From assembly GCA_021781745.1 (NCBI GenBank), contig JAJXWH010000005.1, positions 95,392-159,391 on the forward strand: DNA of 64,000 nt, in the 5' to 3' direction. The stretch's first letter is position 1; every line of letters starts with the position of its first letter. Both the position numbers and the translations under genes were made by a program. This document shows, piece by piece, positions 20,401 to 28,853 of the stretch. Origin of the DNA: Bacillota bacterium. Its GTDB lineage: Bacteria; Bacillota; Clostridia; Clostridiales; Clostridiaceae. The notes under the pieces are model-generated. The model saw nothing but the letters and a program-made list of their open reading frames with translations, searched no databases and was not told where the DNA came from.

Positions 20401-20433
20401 AAGCATTTTCTCAAAATTAAGAAAATGCTTTTA
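20401..20433 (+). terminator. Intrinsic terminator of the amino-sugar operon
   Basis: AAGCATTTTCT / AGAAAATGCTT, an 11-bp perfect stem with an 8-base loop, followed by a short T run. Confidence 0.8.
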
Positions 20434-20617
20434 TAAATTTATATTGATATTTTCAGTTGTTTCAATTATTTTATAAATAAACAGTAATTAAAGCAATGTT
20501 TCTTAGAAAGTATATACTAATAATCATTAAGAATTAGTATAATAAGATAAATAAGCTTGAAAGGAAGGTGAATTTAGCTCAGGAATTACTTAAAATAAGT
20601 ATACCTCGCTAAAAATT

Positions 20618-21109
20618 ATGAAAGAAAAAATAAGTGCAATTATAGATGAAATGGTAAAGTATTATGCCAAGGATCCAAGGAGAGTAAACCATTTTTTAAA
20701 GGTATATTCTTTTGCTAAAGCAATTGGGGAATTAGAAAATTTAGATGAAGATACACAAAATATTTTGGAAGTAACAGCTGTAATGCATGATATAGGAATA
20801 AAGATAAGTGAGGAAAAATATAATTCTTCTGCAGGAAATTATCAAGAAATTGAAGGCCCTCCAGTTGCAAGAGAAATGCTTTCAAAGTTAAATTTTGATG
20901 AGAAATTTATTGATAGAGTTTGCTATTTAATTGGACATCATCATACATATAGTAAAATTGATGGAATAGATTATCAAATATTAATTGAAGCTGATTTCTT
21001 AGTTAATATTTATGAAGACGAAATTAAAATTCCTCAAATTGAAAGTATAAAAGATAAATATTTTAAAACAAAAGCAGGAACAGACTTTTTAGTCAATTTA
21101 TATTTATAG
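20618..21109 (+). CDS. HD-domain phosphohydrolase
   Basis: A 163-residue HD-superfamily protein: RRVNHFLKVYSFAKAIGELE supplies the first His, VTAVMHDIGIK the HD pair, and YLIGHHHTYSKIDGIDYQIL the later metal ligands, then LIEADFLVNI. Such proteins hydrolyse phosphoesters of nucleotides or other small molecules; the substrate is unknown. No Shine-Dalgarno stands before the ATG. A short frame at 20568-20612 (GTG, 14 codons) begins near AAGGAAGG and ends five bases before the ATG, so translation may be coupled to it; this is speculative. Own terminator at 21118. Confidence 0.8.
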   Translation: MKEKISAIIDEMVKYYAKDPRRVNHFLKVYSFAKAIGELENLDEDTQNILEVTAVMHDIGIKISEEKYNSSAGNYQEIEGPPVAREMLSKLNFDEKFIDRVCYLIGHHHTYSKIDGIDYQILIEADFLVNIYEDEIKIPQIESIKDKYFKTKAGTDFLVNLYL

Positions 21110-21117
21110 TATAGGTG

Positions 21118-21157
21118 ATATTCTTCAGAATATTTATGATTATATTCTGAAGAATAT
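21118..21157. terminator. Bidirectional terminator between convergent genes
   Basis: ATATTCTTCAGAATAT and ATATTCTGAAGAATAT form a perfect 16-bp stem with an 8-base loop between the HD gene (plus) and the DUF1540 gene (minus). Confidence 0.75.
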
Positions 21158-21195
21158 TTATGTAAAATACTAAATATATAGAATATAATTTTATT

Positions 21196-21516
21196 TTAAT
21201 ATTTAGAATCAAAACTAGAACATCTAGTTTCAGAATATATTTGAGCTCCATCTCCTGAAACATTAATAGAATCTAGTTTACAAAGTTTATTATAGTTATG
21301 AGTACAAGTTCCAACGTTACAAGTTAGAGCATCACATTGTCCATTTGCATTAGTATTATTAGTTAAGTCGCCATAATGGGCTTCATCTAAAAATGATCCA
21401 CAACAAGTACTACGTTCGCTGCTTGCAGACATTCCTCCAATATCAACCCTATTTGAATAGCAAACTCCAGTTTTATTATGTGAACAATTTATTACATCAC
21501 AATTAATTCTTTCCAC
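21196..21516 (-). CDS. DUF1540-domain protein (two copies)
   Basis: A 106-residue small Cys-rich protein with two DUF1540 motifs: CDVINCSHNKTGVCYSNRVD continuing to CCGSF, and CDALTCNVGTCTHNYNKLC continuing to RCSSF. The Cys pattern suggests metal binding or disulfides; such proteins are frequent in spore formers and function is unknown. The start is GTG at 21516, nine bases after AAGGAG; the frame runs much further upstream, into the rubrerythrin gene, but that part is not DUF1540-like. It lies 41 bases after the rubrerythrin gene and is probably co-transcribed with it. Confidence 0.82.
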   Translation of the reverse strand: MERINCDVINCSHNKTGVCYSNRVDIGGMSASSERSTCCGSFLDEAHYGDLTNNTNANGQCDALTCNVGTCTHNYNKLCKLDSINVSGDGAQIYSETRCSSFDSKY

Positions 21517-21556
21517 AAAAAACACACTCCTTATAATTAAATCTAAATTTAAAATA

Positions 21557-22102
21557 TTATTTACTAAAGTATCTATCAAGTAAGCCTTTAAATGCTTTTC
21601 CATGTCTAGCTTCATCTTTACACATTTCATGAACTGTGTCATGTATAGCATCTAAATTATGTTCTTTAGCTAAGGTTGCAAGTTTCTTTTTACCTTCACA
21701 AGCACCATACTCAGCTTCAACTCTAGCACTTAAATTAGACTTAGTATCAGGAACTACTACTTCACCTAAGAGCTCTGCAAATCTAGAAGCGTGATCAGCT
21801 TCTTCATAAGCAATTCTTTTATAAGCTTCTGCTACTTCAGGATAACCCTCACGATCAGCTTGACGAGACATTGCTAGATACATTCCCACTTCCGTACATT
21901 CACCTATAAAATTAGCTCTTAATCCTTCTAACAATTCATCACTAACATCTTTAGCAACACCAATTCTATGTTCATCTGCAAAATTTAATGAATCTGTCAT
22001 TTCTTTAAATTTATCAGCACCTGCTTTACAGATAGGACAAAAGTCTGGTGGGGTGTCGCCTTCATGGATATAGCCACAAATAGTACAAACAAATCTCTTC
22101 AT
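21557..22102 (-). CDS. Reverse rubrerythrin (rubredoxin domain first)
   Basis: A 181-residue peroxide-scavenging protein. The rubredoxin-type Fe(Cys)4 site is N-terminal ([10 protein letters not shown] and CPICKAG), followed by the ferritin-like diiron domain with ExxH-type ligands ([45 protein letters not shown]). This order is the reverse of classical rubrerythrin and is typical of the H2O2/O2-inducible rubrerythrins of anaerobic clostridia, which reduce peroxide with electrons from NADH. All metal ligands are present. GGAGGA precedes the ATG. A perfect inverted repeat sits in its promoter region (22133-22157). Confidence 0.93.
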   Translation of the reverse strand: MKRFVCTICGYIHEGDTPPDFCPICKAGADKFKEMTDSLNFADEHRIGVAKDVSDELLEGLRANFIGECTEVGMYLAMSRQADREGYPEVAEAYKRIAYEEADHASRFAELLGEVVVPDTKSNLSARVEAEYGACEGKKKLATLAKEHNLDAIHDTVHEMCKDEARHGKAFKGLLDRYFSK

Positions 22103-22132
22103 TTAAAATTCCTCCATAAACTATTATTGTAA

Positions 22133-22157
22133 TTTTAGGTATAATAATAACCTAAAA
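22133..22157 (-). promoter_or_regulatory. Candidate operator upstream of rubrerythrin
   Basis: TTTTAGGT - ATAATAATA - ACCTAAAA, a perfect 8-bp inverted repeat with a 9-base AT spacer, lies 31 bases before the rubrerythrin start. The centre resembles half of a PerR/Fur-type box, but the match is incomplete; a peroxide-responsive repressor is a guess. Confidence 0.5.
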
Positions 22158-22288
22158 AATAGTATTACCATTTATATTTAAATTATTATTATTTTTCATG
22201 TGCCTAATTTCTAAATTTATTTTTAGGAGAATAATATGGTATAATTTACTGAACAATATAGCACTCAAAGAGAGGGAGGAATTTTTAC

Positions 22289-22942
22289 TTGAATAATAAT
22301 TTTGAATATATATTATTTGATCTAGACGGAACTCTTACTGATTCTGGAGAAGGGATAACTAAATCAGTTCAATATGCATTAAAATCTTTTGGAATTGTTG
22401 TAGATAATCTTAAGGATTTAAATAAATTTATTGGTCCGCCATTAAAGGATTCTTTTAAGAAGTTTTATAATTTTGATGATGAGAAAGCTGAACTTGGGCT
22501 TAAAAAGTATAGGGAATACTTTGCTGATAAAGGCATATATGAAAATAGTTTATATGATGGAATAGTAGAAGTTCTAGAAGCACTAAAGAAAAATAATAAG
22601 AAAATAATACTTGCCACTTCAAAACCAGAAGTATATGCAAAAGAAATACTAAGACACTTTAAGATAGATCACTATTTTACCTTCGCGGCTGGAGCTGACT
22701 TTGAAGAAACAAGAGTAAATAAAGGTGATGTTATACGTTATGCTTTAAATGAAGCTGGAGTATCAGATTTATCAAAGGCTGTTATGATAGGCGACAGAGA
22801 GCATGATATTATTGGTGCAAAAGAAAATAACATTAAGAGTATAGGTGTTCTTTATGGTTACGGAGATGTAATTGAATTAACTCAGGCAAGAGCAGACCAA
22901 ATAGTAAAAAGCGTTGATGAGTTAATAAATATCCTTGCTTAG
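22289..22942 (+). CDS. HAD-family hydrolase, phosphoglycolate-phosphatase-like
   Basis: A 217-residue HAD phosphatase: motif I FDLDGTLTDSGEGI (nucleophile and acid Asp), a helical cap domain (~20-85), motif II IILATSKPEVYAKEI, motif III Lys in the cap-core hinge, and motif IV VMIGDREHDIIGAKENNIKS. The pattern is of the Gph/PpaX subgroup acting on small phosphoesters. The start is TTG, eight bases after GGGAGGA. About 40 bases separate it from the next gene, so the two may be co-transcribed. Confidence 0.85.
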   Translation: MNNNFEYILFDLDGTLTDSGEGITKSVQYALKSFGIVVDNLKDLNKFIGPPLKDSFKKFYNFDDEKAELGLKKYREYFADKGIYENSLYDGIVEVLEALKKNNKKIILATSKPEVYAKEILRHFKIDHYFTFAAGADFEETRVNKGDVIRYALNEAGVSDLSKAVMIGDREHDIIGAKENNIKSIGVLYGYGDVIELTQARADQIVKSVDELINILA

Positions 22943-22983
22943 TCATAAAATTCAAAGAACAAATTTGAAAGGATGTTATTTTG

Positions 22984-23760
22984 ATGAGGGTAATGACATT
23001 TAACTTAAGGTGTGACACGCCAAGGGATTTTGACGATAGATGGGATAATCGAAAGAGCATGGTTTATTATGTCATGAATCAATATAAGTGTGATGTTATT
23101 GGAGTACAAGAAGTTAAGGATAATATGTTTTTGGATTTAAAAGAAAATGTAAAAGGGTATGAGATTATTGGAGAGCCAAGATGTAAAAGGATTTTCTCTG
23201 AAAGAAATAATCTTTTGCTCTCAAAAAAATATACTATCCAAGAGCATAAAACTTTCTGGCTGTCTGAGACTCCTCATAAAGTTGGAAGTAAGGTTTGGTA
23301 TTCCTATGTTCCTAGAATTTGTACAACAGCTGTAGTAAAAGACGATAATGGTAAAAAAATTAGAATTTGTAACACTCATTTAGATAATCTTTTTTCAAAA
23401 ACAAGAGAATATGGATTAAAAAAACTTATGGAGGTTATAGATAAAGAACAGGAAAGAGAAGAACTTCCCATTATACTTATGGGAGATTTTAATGATACAC
23501 CAGACAGTGAGCTAATAAGAAGCTTTACGGAAGGTAAATTATCAAAGGAAAAATTAGCGCCAGTACAAGATAAAAATAAAACTTTATATAAAGAGGCTAC
23601 TAGAGATAAGTTTAAAAGAACACAAAATGGAGTTCATATTGACTACATCTTTGTATCAAAAGAAATAGAAGTAATGAATGTAGAAATAATTAAATATAAT
23701 ATTAATGGAAAATATCCATCAGACCATTACCCTTTAATGGCAGAAATAAAAATAAAATAA
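22984..23760 (+). CDS. Endonuclease/exonuclease/phosphatase-family protein
   Basis: About 258 residues with the EEP fold: MTFNLRCDTPRDFDDRWDNR at the start (Asn of the first motif), IGVQEVKDNMFLDL (catalytic Glu), ICNTHLDNL, LPIILMGDFNDTPDSELIRS (GDFN motif) and HIDYIFVSKEI ending with SDHYPLMAEIKI (catalytic His). Family members hydrolyse phosphodiesters or phosphomonoesters in nucleic acids, lipids or sugars; the RCDTPRDFDDRWDNRK start is typical of secreted-metabolite-type EEPs of unknown substrate. No signal peptide. A TTG stands just ahead of the ATG and is also compatible with the AAAGGA site. Confidence 0.85.
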   Translation: MRVMTFNLRCDTPRDFDDRWDNRKSMVYYVMNQYKCDVIGVQEVKDNMFLDLKENVKGYEIIGEPRCKRIFSERNNLLLSKKYTIQEHKTFWLSETPHKVGSKVWYSYVPRICTTAVVKDDNGKKIRICNTHLDNLFSKTREYGLKKLMEVIDKEQEREELPIILMGDFNDTPDSELIRSFTEGKLSKEKLAPVQDKNKTLYKEATRDKFKRTQNGVHIDYIFVSKEIEVMNVEIIKYNINGKYPSDHYPLMAEIKIK

Positions 23761-23983
23761 TCAATCAATAATAAAAATACCCATATAATAGATGTTTGGC
23801 TGCCAACTCATGATCAGGTGAAGGAATTTGGAAGAAAAGAGACTATAGCTTATTTACTAAACCAATAGTAACTTGAAGTTTTTTATGTATTCAATTAAAA
23901 TGATGTTAGTATTAATAAATAAACCGCAGTAAAACATAAACTTTGAAAGAAGTCTTTTGATTATTAAGGGGGATAAGGATCTT

Positions 23984-24664
23984 ATGAGTCAGTCAAAAGA
24001 ACATGAACCAATATTTTTAGGAAGTCGGGATATGAATGTATCACCAGAATTTGTTGAAGAAAAGATAGAAGAAATGAATGAAACTTTACTTATCTACCGT
24101 TCGGCTATAAAGGAAGTTAAAACTAAATTAGATATACTAGATGACGAACTAAAGATTAAGAGAAAGAGAAATCCAATTGAATATATGAAATCAAGAGTGA
24201 AAACGCCCGGAAGTATTATGGAGAAGCTTAGGCGTAAAGGCTTTGAAATGAGCATTGAGTCAGCCAAAAAGAATTTAAACGATATTGCAGGCATACGGGT
24301 GATTTGTTCTTTTGTAGGTGACATATATGACATTGCAAAAATGCTTATAAGGCAAGACGATATAACATTAATTGAAGAAAAGGACTATATAAAAGATCCA
24401 AAACCTAATGGATACAGAAGTCTTCATTTAGTTATAGAAGTTCCTATATTTTTTTCAGATAATGTAGAACAAGTTAGAGTAGAAGTGCAAATTAGAACAA
24501 TCGCTATGGATTTTTGGGCAAGTCTTGAACATAAATTATATTATAAGACTTTTGGAGAAGGACCAATACATATTACACAAGATTTAAAAGAATGCGCAGA
24601 CCTTATAGCATCAACTGATATGAGAATGCAGGATATACAAAAAGAAGTAGAAAAATTAAGGTAA
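23984..24664 (+). CDS. Small alarmone synthetase (RelQ/YjbM-type GTP pyrophosphokinase)
   Basis: About 226 residues containing only the RelA/SpoT synthetase domain, which makes (p)ppGpp from ATP and GTP or GDP. Motifs: RKRNPIEYMKSRVKTPGSIM, NDIAGIRVICSFVGDIYDIA, KDYIKDPKPNGYRSLHLVIE (G-loop and catalytic region), VEVQIRTIAMDFWASLEHKL. The hydrolase, TGS and ACT domains of long Rel proteins are absent. The ATG at 23984 follows AAGGA; a TTG at 23957 in frame is a less likely start. Monocistronic. Confidence 0.9.
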   Translation: MSQSKEHEPIFLGSRDMNVSPEFVEEKIEEMNETLLIYRSAIKEVKTKLDILDDELKIKRKRNPIEYMKSRVKTPGSIMEKLRRKGFEMSIESAKKNLNDIAGIRVICSFVGDIYDIAKMLIRQDDITLIEEKDYIKDPKPNGYRSLHLVIEVPIFFSDNVEQVRVEVQIRTIAMDFWASLEHKLYYKTFGEGPIHITQDLKECADLIASTDMRMQDIQKEVEKLR

Positions 24665-24751
24665 ATTGAATAGGTGTAAAAATGATTAAATATAATAAAG
24701 TGATTTTGAACATACTGTATTTGTGACTTTTATTAAAGGAGAGTAGTATGT

Positions 24752-24955
24752 ATGGAAAGAGAACACTATATTGTAGATGGGTTAGCAAACGAAAATATGA
24801 AAACACAAGTAAAAAATGCATTGGAAAAAATTGAAGGTGTAGATAAAGTTTGTATTGATCTTGCTCGTGGAAGCGTTGAAGTAATTTATAACACTCCTGC
24901 TACCCCAGAGGAAATAAGAAACTGTATTGAAAATACAGGGCATCATATTCAATAA
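24752..24955 (+). CDS. HMA-like small protein lacking the metal-binding CxxC
   Basis: A 67-residue protein with the beta-alpha-beta-beta-alpha-beta pattern of heavy-metal-associated domains (HYIVDGLANENMKTQVKNAL, IEGVDKVCIDLARGSVEVIY, ATPEEIRNCIENTGHHI). In metal carriers the first loop has MxCxxC; here it is DGLANENMK with no Cys. The two Cys present lie elsewhere, so copper binding of the usual kind is unlikely. AAGGAGAG stands before the ATG. Function unknown. Confidence 0.72.
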   Translation: MEREHYIVDGLANENMKTQVKNALEKIEGVDKVCIDLARGSVEVIYNTPATPEEIRNCIENTGHHIQ

Positions 24956-24961
24956 GTTTAT

Positions 24962-25082
24962 AAGTTAAAAAATATAAGTGATAAGTTTAGGAAGAAAAGC
25001 CACGAAGGCTTTTCTAAAAATTATTTTATAGAAATCACGTTAGTGATTTCATCCTTAACTTATCACTTATAATTTATAACTT
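24962..25082. mobile_element. Palindromic repeat B, copy 1
   Basis: Long imperfect terminal inverted repeats: AGTGATAAGTTTAGGA on the left and TCCTTAACTTATCACT on the right, extending out to AAGTT...AACTT. Inside are hairpins AAAGCC-acgaa-GGCTTTT and GAAATCAC-gtta-GTGATTTC. A related copy is at 57931-58056. No ORF. MITE/REP-like. Confidence 0.75.
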
Positions 25083-25165
25083 TTAATTAATTTACTCTTA
25101 TCTTTGATTTGCAAATAATACTTATCTTAAGGTGATAATTTAATATTTACTAAGTATCCCTCATA

Positions 25166-25573
25166 TTATCCTTCTAATATTTTCACATAAAACATCCTAT
25201 CTCTTGGTCCATCGAATTCACAGAAATATATATCCTGCCACCTTCCTAAGAGTAAATTTCCATTATTTAAAATAAATGTTTGAGAAGCTCCCACAGTTGA
25301 GGATTTTAAGTGAGCATGTGAGTTGCCCTCAAAATGTTTATAATTTGAATCAGTAGATGGAAAAACTTTTTCAAACCCATAAATCAGATCATGAACAACA
25401 TCAGGATCAGCATTTTCATTTGTAGTAATTCCAGCAGTAGTATGGGGACAGTATACTACTACAATTCCATTTTTTATATCACTAACCTTGATATCTTCTT
25501 TAACATAAGAAGTTATTTTCATCATAGCTTGCCTTGGATTGATTGAAATAGAGTGTTTAAACAAATTAGACAT
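25166..25573 (-). CDS. YjbQ family protein (UPF0047)
   Basis: A 135-residue protein of the YjbQ/UPF0047 family, a compact trimeric enzyme fold reported to have weak thiamine-phosphate synthase activity. Conserved parts: GIVVVYCPHTTAGITTNENA (His of the active site), DPDVVHDLIYGFEKVFP, NSHAHLKSSTVGASQTF, GRWQDIYFCEFDGPRDR. AAGGGGG precedes the ATG at 25573; the frame extends six codons upstream to a less likely start. The family is widespread and its true role is not settled. Confidence 0.9.
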   Translation of the reverse strand: MSNLFKHSISINPRQAMMKITSYVKEDIKVSDIKNGIVVVYCPHTTAGITTNENADPDVVHDLIYGFEKVFPSTDSNYKHFEGNSHAHLKSSTVGASQTFILNNGNLLLGRWQDIYFCEFDGPRDRMFYVKILEG

Positions 25574-25760
25574 AAAAAGCCCCCTTAACAATATTTTGAA
25601 CTATAGTATAATAATAAAGCAAATGAGTATATATATAAATATATTTATTTGAATTTTAACTGACATTTTAGAATATTTTACAATTGCAGGGTGGAGTGTG
25701 AATTATTCTTATGAAATATGTTATTATATAATATATTGTTAGTAGAAGGGGAGTAAGATA

Positions 25761-26006
25761 ATGCCACATATTATTATAAAACTTTATCCAGGTAGAAGTG
25801 AGGAGCAAAAGATAAATCTCGCTAAAAATATTACAGCTGCAGTTTCTGAAAGTTTACAATCAAATGAAAGCAGTATTTCAGTCGCAATTGAGGAAATTCA
25901 AAGTGAGGATTGGGCAAAGGAAGTTTATAAAAAAGATATCCTTGATAATTATGAGAAAATATATAAAAAACCTGGATATAAGCCAAGTGAGGATGAATTA
26001 AAGTAG
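25761..26006 (+). CDS. 4-oxalocrotonate tautomerase family protein
   Basis: An 81-residue tautomerase-superfamily protein. After removal of Met it would expose the catalytic N-terminal proline (MPHIIIKLYPGRSEEQKINL). It is longer than the 60-62-residue classic 4-OT and resembles the PptA subgroup (SISVAIEEIQSEDWAKEVYK). The substrate is unknown. AGGGGAG precedes the ATG. Confidence 0.85.
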   Translation: MPHIIIKLYPGRSEEQKINLAKNITAAVSESLQSNESSISVAIEEIQSEDWAKEVYKKDILDNYEKIYKKPGYKPSEDELK

Positions 26007-26166
26007 GTAGTATTATGAAATATACCATGGTAACGAAATAATAAATGAGAGCGTAGAAAATAAATACTACGTTCTTTTTTATTGCAATTATTCAATTCTA
26101 TTTTGTAAATTATGTTAATAAGAATAATGTAGAGTATTAAATTTATAAGATAGAAGGGATGATAAA

Positions 26167-26649
26167 GTGATAAAAAGAAATGTATTTAAAAAGATGCTAT
26201 TATTCATATCTATATTTACTGCAGTTGTAAGCTTTGGGATAATAAATGAAATAAAAGCCAGCGGAGAATCTAATGGATGGGTGTATACTGATAACAGCTG
26301 GCGATATTACAGCGGACCATCAATACAAACTGGCTGGTGCCTAAATAATGGAAACTGGTACTACTTAGATGATAACGGAAGGATAAAAACTGGTTGGATT
26401 AAAAGCGAAGGAAAATGGTATTATCTAGATCCAAGTACTGGAAAAATGATAACAGGATGGATTGAAGATAGAGGTAAATGGTACTATTTAAATACTTCAG
26501 GCGAAATGGTAACAGGGTGGCTTGAGTATAATGGTAATTTATATTACCTAAATACTTCTGGAGTAATGGTCAAAGATGTTTATATTGGTTCCTATTATTT
26601 AGGACCTGATGGAACTTGGAGAGAAGGCTCGTGTATAAGTAGAAAATGA
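26167..26649 (+). CDS. Secreted choline-binding-type (cell-wall-binding) repeat protein
   Basis: A 160-residue secreted protein: signal peptide about 1-31 (KKMLLFISIFTAVVSFGIIN), then five or so ~20-residue cell-wall-binding repeats of the TGWxxxxGxWYYLxxxGxMxT type (TGWCLNNGNWYYLDDNGRIK; TGWIKSEGKWYYLDPSTGKM). There is no catalytic domain, so it consists of wall-binding repeats alone. Such repeats bind choline or other teichoic acid decorations. The start is GTG after AGAAGGGA. Confidence 0.88.
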   Translation: MIKRNVFKKMLLFISIFTAVVSFGIINEIKASGESNGWVYTDNSWRYYSGPSIQTGWCLNNGNWYYLDDNGRIKTGWIKSEGKWYYLDPSTGKMITGWIEDRGKWYYLNTSGEMVTGWLEYNGNLYYLNTSGVMVKDVYIGSYYLGPDGTWREGSCISRK

Positions 26650-26683
26650 TTAGTTAAAATATTGTTTTTTAATAAAATTAGGG

Positions 26684-26720
26684 GCTGTCGCACTAAATAG
26701 TTAGTGCACAGCTCATTTTT
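26684..26720 (+). terminator. Intrinsic terminator
   Basis: GCTGTCGCACTAA / TTAGTGCACAGC (one bulge) followed by TCATTTTT, after the choline-binding-type gene. Confidence 0.75.
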
Positions 26721-26815
26721 CTGAAAAAAAATAATCTATAAAAATGTTAACAAAGGTAGAATTGTATGGGGTTATTAGTTGACCTTAGGCATATTGTAAG
26801 CCGTATGCATATGAA

Positions 26816-27919
26816 TTAGTCATACCAATTCTTTATAACATCAGCAGTTTTTTCACTAGGATAATATCTTTTGTCAGCGCTGGTTTCACCTATAGCAAAT
26901 ACTGAGAAACCAAGGTTCCAAGATTCGTCTTTAAATTCTTTTTTATACGCTTCAAAGCAGTTTGCTTGTTCTTCATCATTTATATTATCAGAAATCAGAG
27001 GATTATATGGCTGAACTGAAGCTTTATTAGTTCTTGGAAAACCTAATTCGCCAAAGAAAATTGGTTTGTTCCATTTATCATAAAAGTTTTTTATTTCTTG
27101 TTTTACATTTTGTTTTCTGTTATATATTTGTGTATTCTCTATGGCGCTTACTAAATTATCTACAGTATTTGTTTCATTTTCAGTAAGTTCAAAATAAGCT
27201 GCAATTGAAATAAAGTCTACTTTTGAAAAAACATTATTATTTAATTTGGTGTAATATTTATCTGTAAATTCAGGTGAAAAACTTTGTGCTGTAACCCAAA
27301 AATTCGTTCTGTAAGTTACTAAACCTTTATAGCGCGCTTTAACATAATCCACCATATCACACATTTTATCTTCATTGTTTTCCATATGTACAAAGCTAGT
27401 TCCAATATTAAATGCATCAACATGATATGGTACGGCAATATCTTTGATTAAATTACCCAGAACATTATTAGTCCAGTTACTAAAAAACTCATCTATATTG
27501 TTTGGACTCCATGCAGTTTCTCCAAGGCTTCCATTTTCTATCCAAGGATAAGGCTCAAGTATTATGTTAATTTTTTTCCCGCGTAATTTTTTAAATAATT
27601 CTATAGCGCGTTCTTCACTTCCTTTATCTACTGTCATATTGCTTGAAGTTCTGCTTTCAATATTTATTACAATTGGAACGTTTAAAGTATTCAGCTTAAG
27701 AGTATTTATATCGCTAAGTACTTGATCAATATTATAATCAGTCGATAAATTTCCAGATTTAATTTTTGTTTCAAATTTTGAATTTAGAGTTTTTCCTTCA
27801 AATTTGTTTATCATATTATTAATGTAACCCCTAGAATCAACATTAATATTATATGTATAATAGATAATAGAGAATATACATATAATAAAAAACGTAATAA
27901 TTATTCTTTGTTTTGTCAT
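26816..27919 (-). CDS. Membrane-anchored glycoside-hydrolase-like protein (GH113/GTA TIM type)
   Basis: A 367-residue protein with an N-terminal uncleaved anchor (residues ~6-24, IIITFFIICIFSIIYYTYNI) and an extracellular TIM barrel. Readable strands include VLSDINTLKLNTLNVPIVIN, KKINIILEPYPWIENGSLGE, VDAFNIGTSFVHMENNEDKM, VDFISIAAYFELTENE and KPIFFGELGFPRTNKAS, whose Glu is the expected nucleophile of GH113-like enzymes. The acid/base Glu is not certain: the usual N-E pair at strand 4 appears as GTSFVHME. Substrate unknown; beta-mannan or a cell-surface glycan are possibilities. Monocistronic. Confidence 0.68.
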   Translation of the reverse strand: MTKQRIIITFFIICIFSIIYYTYNINVDSRGYINNMINKFEGKTLNSKFETKIKSGNLSTDYNIDQVLSDINTLKLNTLNVPIVINIESRTSSNMTVDKGSEERAIELFKKLRGKKINIILEPYPWIENGSLGETAWSPNNIDEFFSNWTNNVLGNLIKDIAVPYHVDAFNIGTSFVHMENNEDKMCDMVDYVKARYKGLVTYRTNFWVTAQSFSPEFTDKYYTKLNNNVFSKVDFISIAAYFELTENETNTVDNLVSAIENTQIYNRKQNVKQEIKNFYDKWNKPIFFGELGFPRTNKASVQPYNPLISDNINDEEQANCFEAYKKEFKDESWNLGFSVFAIGETSADKRYYPSEKTADVIKNWYD

Positions 27920-28122
27920 TTTATCCCCCTAGTAAATTAGACTATATTGTTTAAATCAAATAAATTGTCTCTTAATATTACATTATAACTCAATTTCTAC
28001 TTTTTATAACTTTATATACAGAAATTTATGATTATAACACAAATTAGATTTATGAATGCAGCATTTTTAAAATGTGGTATAGTATAATATTTAAGGACGG
28101 CAACATGGAAGGAGTTAGATTT

Positions 28123-28233
28123 ATGTCAAAACTTAAAAATAGTATTATAAAGGCAATAAAATATTTATTGCTAATAGTGGTGTTTTCTGGCATAATTTAT
28201 ATGTTTATAACATATTCTATTAACAATATTTAG
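28123..28233 (+). CDS. 36-residue single-pass membrane peptide
   Basis: MSKLKNSIIKAIKYLLLIVV continuing to FSGIIYMFITYSINNI: a basic N-terminus and one hydrophobic helix. AAGGAG stands eight bases before the ATG at 28123. An in-frame ATG at 28105 overlaps this site and is not used. No homologue recognised. Single-helix peptides of this kind can be regulators or type I toxins; nothing here decides. Confidence 0.5.
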   Translation: MSKLKNSIIKAIKYLLLIVVFSGIIYMFITYSINNI

Positions 28234-28356
28234 CATAAGTTCTTAAGTGTTTTACATAGGTTCATGAAAATGATTTTTAATTGTACAAAAAGTTTGGATT
28301 TATTTATTTTAAAGATTATATGATATTGGTATTATTTATTGAAGTTAGTTCGAACA

Positions 28357-28409
28357 AACACTGATTGGAAGCAAGTATATGTTGATTAAGCTTCCAATTG
28401 GTGTTTTTC
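28357..28409 (+). terminator. Intrinsic terminator
   Basis: AACACTGATTGGAAGC pairs with GCTTCCAATTGGTGTT (one mismatch), loop ~17 bases, then TTTTTCTT. It lies 124 bases after the small membrane peptide gene. Confidence 0.75.
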
Positions 28410-28490
28410 TTATACTGAGTTCCTTAAAAAATGGAAGTATGCACTTTTTCGTAACTTACTTACCATTAGCATACTGTAATTAAAATTAAA

Positions 28491-28853
28491 TTACTTATAT
28501 ATGTAAAATAATGCAGGTAATACAGCAAACCAAATAAGATGAAATGTATTTATGATAATATACAATATAATAGCGCAGTTAATAAGAAAATTTGATTGTT
28601 TTAGTTGATTATTTGTTGCTTTTTTCATCCTTAAATATATAACTATAAAAAGAATAGCAGGAAATATAACCTTTAATATGATACTCCAAATAGGATTTTG
28701 TACTACTCTTATCATCAAAATATTTGCTTCTATGTACAAATTAGTACTCAAAAGCAAAAGAGTAAAAAATATATCTGATACATTAAGTAGATAAAGTATT
28801 ATAAATTTATATTTTATATTTTCAAGAGAATAGTTTTTTATAAAAGATATCAT
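28491..28853 (-). CDS. Small polytopic membrane protein, DUF5658-like
   Basis: A 120-residue protein with about three or four membrane helices (IILYLLNVSDIFFTLLLLST; IILKVIFPAILFIVIYLRMK; LINCAIILYIIINTFHLIWF). The LLNVSDIFFTLLLL...EANILM pattern is that of DUF5658. ATG at 28853 is seven bases after AGGTG; a GTG at 28862 overlaps the ribosome binding sequence. Function unknown. Confidence 0.65.
   Translation of the reverse strand: MISFIKNYSLENIKYKFIILYLLNVSDIFFTLLLLSTNLYIEANILMIRVVQNPIWSIILKVIFPAILFIVIYLRMKKATNNQLKQSNFLINCAIILYIIINTFHLIWFAVLPALFYIYK

Noticed and set aside
20568..20612. 14-codon GTG frame before the HD gene
   Set aside because: The AGGAAGG is only about two bases from the GTG, too near for a usual start. 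Mentioned with the HD gene, not called.
23761..23866. In-frame open sequence after the EEP gene stop (IIDVWLPTHDQVKEFGRKET...)
   Set aside because: It has no start codon or ribosome binding site and is short. It could be a gene remnant, but nothing identifies it.
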